Positions 55,898 through 62,567 of a DNA stretch of 62,567 bases are shown here, one piece after another. The stretch covers positions 1-62,567 of the forward strand of contig NZ_JACYFS010000010.1 of NCBI RefSeq assembly GCF_014837145.1, written 5' to 3'. Source of the DNA: Chryseobacterium caseinilyticum (lineage in GTDB: Bacteria > Bacteroidota > Bacteroidia > Flavobacteriales > Weeksellaceae). How positions within the stretch are numbered: the first letter of the stretch is position 1; each line of letters begins with the position of its first letter. Below the pieces are notes generated by a model. That model was not told where the DNA came from and ran no database searches. It worked only from the letters and a program-made list of their open reading frames with translations. The translations under genes were made by a program, and so were the position numbers.

Positions 55898-56566
55898 ATG
55901 AAATTCCACATTAAAGTAAACAGCGTAAAAACCATCGAAGAAATTGAAAATTACTGGAGTAATGAAGATTACATTAAGCTCCTTGAACTGTTCAATTTTC
56001 CCGATGCAAATACAATTAAACCGGAAAATCTGAGAGAAATGCTTTTCATGGCAATCACAGATTTTGAGCCGAACGAAGCAGCAGCAACTATCTTAACATA
56101 TAAATTATCAGAAAGTTTAAATGAAGGGCAGATTGCACAGATTTCTCACGATATGCTGATTGATAAAGTCTGCGAAGAATATCCGGATATAGGACTGCAT
56201 TGTGATCTGTTTTCTGTCAATCAACTTCTGTATAAGGCTTATAACGGAACATTTTTAAATTGCAAAGCTACTTTGGTTAATTGTGAAATCGAAAAACCGG
56301 ATGATTTTAAGGGAGAAATTACAAAGGAAATTGTGTTGAAATCATTCAACAGAGGACTTTCTGACAGCAATATCATCAAAAGATTATTTGAAGAAAAGAT
56401 GACCACAGAAACAAGATTTGAGCAGGCAGAAGATATTCTGTGGAAATTAAATGATGAAGGAAATAATACTTTTTCTTTCATTACTTCTGAATATTGGCTC
56501 AATAAAGATGAGATTATCGGTTCCGAATTTGACGGAGAATCTCTTTTAGCTGAAACTGAAGCTTAA
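55898..56566 (+). CDS. Hypothetical 222-residue protein
   Basis: 222 residues, soluble, mostly helical and acidic: MKFHIKVNSVKTIEEIENYW, EPNEAAATILTYKLSESLNE, ISHDMLIDKVCEEYPDIGLH. The C-terminal part (FNRGLSDSNIIKRLFEEKMT...) has no catalytic motif. It stands alone, with an IS-end-like repeat pair downstream. No family recognised; it could belong to a stress-related group since its neighbours are an exonuclease III gene and stress-gene relics, but that is weak. Confidence 0.65.
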   Translation: MKFHIKVNSVKTIEEIENYWSNEDYIKLLELFNFPDANTIKPENLREMLFMAITDFEPNEAAATILTYKLSESLNEGQIAQISHDMLIDKVCEEYPDIGLHCDLFSVNQLLYKAYNGTFLNCKATLVNCEIEKPDDFKGEITKEIVLKSFNRGLSDSNIIKRLFEEKMTTETRFEQAEDILWKLNDEGNNTFSFITSEYWLNKDEIIGSEFDGESLLAETEA

Positions 56567-56956
56567 AATTAAGTTTCGTAAAATAAAAAAATTCCACAGC
56601 AAAAGTTTAGACAGCACCCAAAAGTTTAGACAAAATTAAAAGTATTAGTAAAGAAAAGAGTTTGGTGCTGTAACGTGTTCTTTCCTATTAAAATAAATTT
56701 TACATTGTACAACTTCTTTTTAGAATGATCGTATTCTAATCCTTACACTTTGTTACGTCAGAGAGTTTTATATTTTTAATTTTTTATAAGGGATTTGGTT
56801 GATGACATATTCTAAGACATAAGAGAAAATCAAAACTGCCATGAGAAATTCTGCTGACTGTCTTCTTGAAGATTTAAAAAATTAAGTAAAATTTGTATCC
56901 CTCGTTCTGAATTAGATATCCTATTGCAGTTTGATTTTTATTTAAAACATATAATC
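56567..56956. other. Intergenic region with repeat traces
   Basis: Holds the direct-repeat pair at 56600-56632 and a partial inverted copy near 56663. The rest has only tiny ORFs. Confidence 0.4.
56600..56632. repeat. 14-bp direct repeats resembling an IS end
   Basis: CAAAAGTTTAGACA occurs at 56600-56613 and 56619-56632. ACAGCACCCAAA between them has an inverted near-copy TTTGGTGCTGT at about 56663. TGTCTAAACTTTTG-like termini are known from insertion sequences. No transposase is present, so this may be a solo IS end or a regulatory repeat. Confidence 0.45.
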
Positions 56957-57733
56957 ATGAAGATAGCAACATATAATGTGAATGGTATTAATGGCCGTTT
57001 ATCAGTACTTATCAAATGGTTGGAGAGCGCAAAACCTGATATTGTCTGTCTTCAGGAATTGAAGGCAACACAGGATAAGTTTCCGATTGCTGAAATCAAT
57101 CGGGCAGGCTATCAGGCTATATGGAACGGCCAAAAACAGTGGAATGGCGTGGCTATACTGTCTAAAGATTATGAAATGACGGAAGTCCAGAGCACTCTGC
57201 CTGGTAATGCAGATGATATTCAAAGCCGCTATCTGGAAGTGATCATAGATCAGATCGTGATCTGCTGCCTCTATCTGCCCAATGGAAACCCATTTCCGGG
57301 ACCAAAGTTTGAGTACAAAATGGATTGGATCAAGCGCCTGAAAAAAAGATCCAAACAATTTATTGATATGGATCTTCCAGCCATATTGGTAGGCGACTTT
57401 AATATTATTCCAACAGAAAATGATGTTCATAAGCCTGAAAAATGGAAAGATGACGCATTGTTTCAGCCGGAAGTCAGAAGAGCGTACAACCAGCTCTTAA
57501 AAAACGGATGGACAGATTCAATCCGAACTTTATTCCCTGATGAAAAAATATATACCTTCTGGGATTATCTATATAAAGCATATGACAGAAACGCAGGTAT
57601 CAGACTGGATCACATTTTACTAAGTCCGTACTTAAAATCCAGCCTGATCAATGGCGGTGTTGACAAAGAGGTCAGAGGCTGGACAAAAAGCAGCGACCAT
57701 GCACCCGTCTGGATAGAACTTCACAGAAAATAA
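56957..57733 (+). CDS. xth: Exodeoxyribonuclease III (AP endonuclease family)
   Basis: 258 residues from the ATG at 56957; an upstream in-frame ATG at 56924 adds 11 residues that do not fit the family. Motifs of the endonuclease/exonuclease/phosphatase fold: KIATYNVNGINGR (Asn), CLQELKATQDKFP (catalytic Glu), LPNGNPFPGPKFEYK, ILVGDFNIIPTENDV (Asp, Asn), IRLDHILLS (Asp) and SSDHAPVWIEL (Asp-His). It acts in base-excision repair, cutting at abasic sites. It is monocistronic. A decayed copy lies at 39 kb. Confidence 0.92.
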   Translation: MKIATYNVNGINGRLSVLIKWLESAKPDIVCLQELKATQDKFPIAEINRAGYQAIWNGQKQWNGVAILSKDYEMTEVQSTLPGNADDIQSRYLEVIIDQIVICCLYLPNGNPFPGPKFEYKMDWIKRLKKRSKQFIDMDLPAILVGDFNIIPTENDVHKPEKWKDDALFQPEVRRAYNQLLKNGWTDSIRTLFPDEKIYTFWDYLYKAYDRNAGIRLDHILLSPYLKSSLINGGVDKEVRGWTKSSDHAPVWIELHRK

Positions 57734-57987
57734 ATATGCTAAATTTATCAAATGAAAGTGATAGACAAACCCCCAAAAATTTCACTGGTTAATAGAAATG
57801 TTGTGGGTTATCGGCGACCACTACTATTACAGCAGAAATTATCCTTCTGAAGATAAACAGTAAAAATTACAGTGTCGTAACACACAAAAAAATGCTGCCA
57901 TAATTGTATAAGCAACGTTTCTATTTTTAAATCTTTATACGGAATTAATTTTCTCTCAGACTTTTTACATAATCTCAGAGCCATAAA

Positions 57988-58539
57988 TCAAAGTGTTGCT
58001 TTCCAGAAGCTCCATCTTGTACCGTTAAATACTGCAAGTCTTTTAGCGCCGGCTTTATTTACATAAACAATCATTCCCGGAGCGGGATTTATTACATTCT
58101 GTACATCTTCCACGATAGGAAGAACAATAGCTTTTGATGATGATTCCAGCACCAGAATTCCATCCACTGCAGTAGTATCGGCTCCAATAATAGCTTTGGC
58201 TCCCGCAGTTTCTGCAACTTGTGAAACTAATGGCTGCATGGCTAAGGCAGAGCTAACATCCCCGTTTTGCCCGCTCAGATCCATCCATGTTCCATTAAAA
58301 TATTTAATTCTGGCATCGGTTACGTTGCTGGCATCAAGAGCAATTGTTCCTTCAGCCGGAGAAAGAGGCATAGTCCGTAAATAAGGCAGAACAATTCCCT
58401 TATTTTGCCCAGCAGCAAATTCGAGAAGAACCGAGGATTTTTGTCCTGCCGGAGCCGTTCCGACGGCATCACCAATGATTATCTGAGCGTTCAGCATTGC
58501 TATCGCAGCAGTAAATGCAGTTGTATATATTTTTTTCAT
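57988..58539 (-). CDS. Secreted hypothetical protein
   Basis: 183 residues. A signal peptide (about 1-18, ending AMLNAQ) is followed by a Bacteroidota-type exported domain: SSVLLEFAAGQNKGIVLPYL, then segments ending with AKRLAVFNGTRWSFWKATL. The motif 'P(A/V)xGMIVYVN...LAVFNGTRW' also occurs in divergent form at the end of the next gene upstream (GMMVYDTTAKCLKIYTV...GWTCFS). It has no T9SS tail. It is probably co-transcribed with the 962-residue gene 56 bp away and may assemble with it. Confidence 0.7.
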   Translation of the reverse strand: MKKIYTTAFTAAIAMLNAQIIIGDAVGTAPAGQKSSVLLEFAAGQNKGIVLPYLRTMPLSPAEGTIALDASNVTDARIKYFNGTWMDLSGQNGDVSSALAMQPLVSQVAETAGAKAIIGADTTAVDGILVLESSSKAIVLPIVEDVQNVINPAPGMIVYVNKAGAKRLAVFNGTRWSFWKATL

Positions 58540-58595
58540 TTAATTTCTGATTACAATTAATAAAGTCAAATTACTAGTTAGAGACTATATGATTT

Positions 58596-61484
58596 TTAGG
58601 GGCAGGTCGGTGTTGAGAAACATGTCCATCCCGTATTCGCAGGTGTAACAGTATCGACCGTATAAATCTTCAGACATTTTGCAGTAGTATCGTAAACCAT
58701 CATCCCGTCTACAGGTGTTGTAATTAAGGAGAGTCCTGATGTAGGTACTCTCGTTATTACAAAACCTTTGGTATTGGATTCCAGAACAGTATGCGCTCCC
58801 TTTCTGATCATTGGCCAATTTCCATTCGCTGTTCCTGCTCTGTTCAAAAGAGTGATGCCGTGCTGTGCTGAGATTCCTGCCGATGTAGTGTTAGGCAGGT
58901 TGTAACATACACATGCTACAGAATTTAACCCGTACCCACGCCCAACAGCATTGGTGGCTGTACCGACTACATTCTGATTAATGATTATCGTATTACCCGA
59001 TGATGTATTCCATGGAATGGTATTGAATGCATTTCCGTTAAAAAGTTCCACTGGGAAAAGGGCTCCTCCTGCAGTTTTACTTCCATACATAGAAACCGCT
59101 CCTGTGTTACTGATTACAACCCTGATGAGTGGTGAAGCAGCGTTACCTGAATAGTTGATGATAAGTGGTGTGTTTATTTCGTACTGACTGCCATCTGCGA
59201 AACGGACGTTAATTCCCGGCGCAGGAGTTCCTGCTGATTGAAATTCAATCTCAGAACCGGCAATATTAACACCGTTCACATTCATATTAAAAGAATTGTC
59301 TAATGAGTAAATATCCAGTACAAATCCACTGCTGGTTGCCGGCTGTAAAAATGTTTTGGATGTGCCTCCATTTAAAGAAAAGTTCTCACCCCCAACCTGC
59401 TCGGTGCACTGTGCCGCAGCTGCATAGTTAAATGAAATATTTCTGATATTATTACAGGTTCCGCCTGCGCCGTTGTTGCTGCATTCAATCTGTACATCCG
59501 TCGGCATCTCTGCAGGATTGGGATTTGTTGCATCGGGATCAGTCACATCATTCGTCCTTAAAATACCGGCACGGAAATTTTGAATACCGGAGGCAAGGTT
59601 ACCGGTAACAAGTAATTTAACAGTATATCCGATCTCGCATCCGGTAGGAAGATCTATATTTGAAGAGTAGGTTCTCGTAGATGAATTATACGTCACCAAA
59701 GTTGATTGATTTCCGCAACCGATACCATCAAAAACTATTGACTGCGGCGTAAATCCCATTGGATGAACAAAGGTGAACTTTGATCCGGTAATCGAACTTG
59801 GCCCGTCATTTTTAGCCTTCACAAAGAAAGTGACAACATCTCCGGGAACAACAGCCATCTTATCAGCCGTAAGCTGAGAAATTTTCAGGTCGGCAATCCG
59901 TGAAACAATAGGGAGAGGTAGTGTTTCCATGGGTCCTTTAACAAATGCCCAGGTGTCCATTGATTTCTGATCTCCGAACTGCCCTCCTGTTCCTGTAGCA
60001 TTTACCCCCCAGATATGACCATTGGTATTGCTGTTTACTCCTGTACTGTTTACTGGCGGAAGATGAGAGTTGTTTTTAGGTGAGGAGTTGCTGCCGTTCA
60101 TAACATTCGGAATATCTACATCATTCCAATAGACCATACTGGATTCAACCTGAGAAAGATCATTTTTATTCAGCAGATCAATGATAGTTCCGTTCTGATT
60201 ATATTCCATGTCAATATATGGAAAATGAACTTCCGCTCCTTGTAACTGAACTGATATCTCTGCCTGATGTGTACCTGCTGGCAAAGGTTGTCCGGCTCCA
60301 TCTTTTCCATCCCATAATATACTGTTGGCATCCTGATTGGCAAAACCAGTCAGAACAGTTTGAGTAAATGCTGCGGGAGTCGTACTACTCTTTATGATAA
60401 TGGTATATTTTGCAGGTCTGTTGGAATTAAACTTAATATATCCTCCTTTGGAACTGATCTGTCCCTGTGTACCTTCTACTCCCTGTGAACTTACCTGGGT
60501 GACAACGGGCACGATCGGCACGACCTTTAGCCACGTACTTCCTCCAGGAACAGCGCCTGCGCTGGATTGGGGAAGATTGGGATCAGGAAGGGTGTAGAAA
60601 ATTTTATGTGTTATTTGCTGTGTTGTAGGTGTAATGATATCAGCAGCCATGGGATTTTGTACATCAGTCGCTGAAAGATTTGTAACTGTCAGACTCTTAT
60701 AAACAGATTTTAACTGTGAATCTCTGAAACCGTTATTATTAATAAAGAATGAGAAATACAGCCCGTTGTTTCCATTATTGTTAATTCTGTATGTAAATCC
60801 ATCATCAGTTAAACCATATACAATTCCTCTGAATCCGTTGGTATTCGGGCTATTTGTACCATTTGTGAGATTGAGTAGGGTTGCGTATACACGACCCGGA
60901 ATAAAAGCTGTATTGGAACTGTTGATTACTGAAATATCCCATGCAAATATTCCAGCGGTGGTACCCTGCGTCCAGTTGGAATCTGCCAGGATGGTTATAC
61001 TTGGATCAGAAGTTCCTCTGGCAAGAAACTCAACGCGGTATATACCATCACCGCCTGAAGGTACTGTATAATAAATTGGAGTGTATTTTGTTGTGCTGTT
61101 TTCTCCAAAAAGTTTAGGTCCGCTTTTTTCCTGATCCCTGTTGAGTATCTGGCCTGCCACAGTTGCGTCATTAACTACCATATTTCCTGAAGGACTGAAA
61201 AGTCTGATCGCAGAATTGGTGGTGGCCAGCTGGGCACTTGATGCCAAAGTAATACGTTCGCCTTCTTTTGCGTAAACATAATGTGTTCCGTTAGTTGGGA
61301 AAGGCCAGCGTTCGGGATCCGGAGTAAGACTGCATCTAAGATATGCACGGTATCCAGATTTCCCGTTAGGGTATAGATCTTTGGAACCGTCCGCAAATAA
61401 AAGATTACTGCTCATCAGCATTAGAATTGCTGTTAGCATCATCTTGAAACTTAATTTCTGTTTAGCTAAATATAGATTTTTCAT
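58596..61484 (-). CDS. Large secreted protein with DUF11-like domain
   Basis: 962 residues. Signal peptide with a long n-region (MKNLYLAKQKLSFKMMLTAI, cleaved after LLFA). The N-terminal ~550 residues are beta-rich and unrecognised. A DUF11-like domain lies at about 535-640 ('DLKISQLTADKMAVVPGDVV', 'TGSKFTFVHPMGF', 'YTVKLLVTGNLA'). The C-terminus (GMMVYDTTAKCLKIYTVDTV...) matches the 'GMxVYD' motif of Flavobacteriia exported proteins and of the adjacent 183-residue protein. It is likely a surface or matrix protein. No sorting tail of type A or B is seen, so the export route across the outer membrane is unclear. Confidence 0.75.
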   Translation of the reverse strand: MKNLYLAKQKLSFKMMLTAILMLMSSNLLFADGSKDLYPNGKSGYRAYLRCSLTPDPERWPFPTNGTHYVYAKEGERITLASSAQLATTNSAIRLFSPSGNMVVNDATVAGQILNRDQEKSGPKLFGENSTTKYTPIYYTVPSGGDGIYRVEFLARGTSDPSITILADSNWTQGTTAGIFAWDISVINSSNTAFIPGRVYATLLNLTNGTNSPNTNGFRGIVYGLTDDGFTYRINNNGNNGLYFSFFINNNGFRDSQLKSVYKSLTVTNLSATDVQNPMAADIITPTTQQITHKIFYTLPDPNLPQSSAGAVPGGSTWLKVVPIVPVVTQVSSQGVEGTQGQISSKGGYIKFNSNRPAKYTIIIKSSTTPAAFTQTVLTGFANQDANSILWDGKDGAGQPLPAGTHQAEISVQLQGAEVHFPYIDMEYNQNGTIIDLLNKNDLSQVESSMVYWNDVDIPNVMNGSNSSPKNNSHLPPVNSTGVNSNTNGHIWGVNATGTGGQFGDQKSMDTWAFVKGPMETLPLPIVSRIADLKISQLTADKMAVVPGDVVTFFVKAKNDGPSSITGSKFTFVHPMGFTPQSIVFDGIGCGNQSTLVTYNSSTRTYSSNIDLPTGCEIGYTVKLLVTGNLASGIQNFRAGILRTNDVTDPDATNPNPAEMPTDVQIECSNNGAGGTCNNIRNISFNYAAAAQCTEQVGGENFSLNGGTSKTFLQPATSSGFVLDIYSLDNSFNMNVNGVNIAGSEIEFQSAGTPAPGINVRFADGSQYEINTPLIINYSGNAASPLIRVVISNTGAVSMYGSKTAGGALFPVELFNGNAFNTIPWNTSSGNTIIINQNVVGTATNAVGRGYGLNSVACVCYNLPNTTSAGISAQHGITLLNRAGTANGNWPMIRKGAHTVLESNTKGFVITRVPTSGLSLITTPVDGMMVYDTTAKCLKIYTVDTVTPANTGWTCFSTPTCP

Positions 61485-62266
61485 GAAAGAAGATTGATTG
61501 ATAATATCGTCTGATGACAGATCTTTTCCGACAAGGATTTCCGTTCTTATCTAAGTTATCATTGTTGAAGGTAAAAAAAGACTAAAAATTTCTGACAGGG
61601 CTGCAACTTAACTTACTGAGAATAATTCCGACACTGTCTGAAAGAAAAAAGGAGTAAAGTCAATGCTATAAGTAGAAAGGTCATGGGTCTCTATAATTTT
61701 GAGGTGCGAAAATAATAAAAAACAAAATAAATAAATTCACATACATAATGTTATTAATCATAATTTAATATTAATAACTAATCTCAAATTATAAACACAA
61801 TATGATAGGATATTAATAAAATCATATAGATTTTAAATTGGGGTAACTTCGGTAAATGAAAATGTAAAATTTGGTTAATAAAATGATAAGGATGAAATGT
61901 ATTTAAGAACAAAAATTAAATGTACTTGAGCAAGTGAAAAATTTGATTTTATGCTGATATACAAAGATTTTTCCCAAAGGGACAACAGAATATATTTGCT
62001 GTGGAAAATCCGATAACCTTATTGTAGTTTAAAACCGTTGTGAAAGATAAATTTGAATACCACAGTCAATCACCAAGAAATATGCATACAATTATTTGAA
62101 CTCTTATAGAAATTTATGATCATAAATCTTCAAAGTACGGTCAGCACATCACGAAAAAAACCTAAAGTAGGAAACAAAAAACATCCGTATTCTACAGCAG
62201 AGAGTTATGTCTTACTTCAAAAGATCATACGATTTTCGATATTGATAAAAGGGGCAGCATTAAATA
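61485..62266. other. AT-rich intergenic region
   Basis: About 780 bp. It must contain the promoter of the 962-residue gene. No gene was recognised; short interrupted frames occur. TTTATGATCATAAA at about 62117-62130 is a perfect palindrome of unknown meaning. Confidence 0.4.
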
Positions 62267-62567
62267 TTACTTGTTATACAATCTAAGAATCTCTACCAGT
62301 TCTGGTATAGATCGTATTTTAAGCTTGTCAAACAATCTGTTTTTATATGTACTGATCGTAGATGAGTGGAGATTAAATTGATTGGCAATTTCTTTAAGGG
62401 TAATTCCTTCTGCAAGCTTCGTTGCAATTTGCAGTTCGCGGTCAGAAAGCGTTTCGAAAGGAGAATTTTTTCCCGAGCCGGTTAATGATTCTGCAAACAT
62501 CGCATCTTTTACGTTGTCACTGACATATCGGCCCTTCGTGAGCATCGCAATTAAAGCAGACTCGATT
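62267..62567 (-). CDS. LuxR/NarL-type response regulator, cut by the window edge
   Basis: The frame runs off the window end (…IESALIAMLTKGRYVSDNVK), so the N-terminal receiver domain is missing. At least 99 residues are visible, including the end of a receiver-type domain and the linker. The HTH_LuxR domain follows: FETLSDRELQIATKLAEGIT, LKEIANQFNLHSSTISTYKN, RLFDKLKIRSIPELVEIL. The ATG at 62545 is probably internal. Such regulators act with two-component kinases, but the partner is not in view. Confidence 0.85.
   Translation of the reverse strand, partial: IESALIAMLTKGRYVSDNVKDAMFAESLTGSGKNSPFETLSDRELQIATKLAEGITLKEIANQFNLHSSTISTYKNRLFDKLKIRSIPELVEILRLYNK

Overview
The window looks like chromosome of a low-GC Bacteroidota, most likely Flavobacteriia close to Chryseobacterium (family Weeksellaceae). 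The evidence is: many secreted proteins with type IX secretion (T9SS) sorting domains of both type A (PNP...GVYxVKV tails) and type B (ITPNNDGINDV... tail); a SusC/SusD pair; promoter candidates of the Bacteroidota form TTTG-N20-TAnnTTTG; a 58-residue histone-H1-like protein typical of the phylum; and an AraC regulator with TPR repeats and a membrane anchor. No tRNA, rRNA or CRISPR array was seen.

Layout. 0.4-5.5 kb: a giant T9SS type B protein with four ~688-bp internal repeats. 5.9-13.4 kb: a SusC-SusD-S9 peptidase operon on the minus strand. It is preceded by a ~620-nt hairpin-rich leader with several tiny ORFs, and a palindrome separates its promoter from a divergent XRE regulator. 13.5-22.7 kb: an AT-rich accessory island on both strands, holding the XRE regulator, a broken small membrane protein, a membrane protein with a prohead-protease-like domain, a small coiled-coil protein, an Mrr-like nuclease, a PIN-domain cassette, and an SF1 helicase-nuclease broken by a one-base shift. 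22.8-27.7 kb: a lipoprotein, the histone-like protein, an orphan DUF4099/DUF3945-type mobile-element protein, and a T9SS beta-propeller.

27.2-38.2 kb is stress and signalling: a ferritin-like DUF2383 protein divergent from a five-PAS histidine kinase, an orphan SdhB-like iron-sulfur protein, manganese catalase, and a porin-Dabb-cupin operon divergent from an OmpR-type two-component system. 38.4-39.2 kb is a gene graveyard with relics of an 85-residue protein and of exonuclease III; both have intact relatives in this window. 39.3-52.3 kb: four tandem T9SS paralogues, a 1649-residue PKD adhesin and a small lipoprotein, divergent from the TPR-AraC regulator. 54.3-57.0 kb is another decayed zone, with a PAS-kinase relic and transposase and IS-end traces, and two small hypothetical genes. 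57-62.6 kb: exonuclease III, two secreted proteins with a related C-terminal motif, and a LuxR-type regulator cut by the window edge.

How it fits together: the SusCD-peptidase operon probably imports and cleaves peptides, and may be controlled through its leader and the neighbouring XRE protein. The 13.5-22.7 kb island resembles a decaying defence island. At least three of its genes carry single-base shifts at short homopolymers, while the large genes elsewhere are intact. The most novel candidates are the structured leader and the membrane/prohead-protease-like protein with its small partners.
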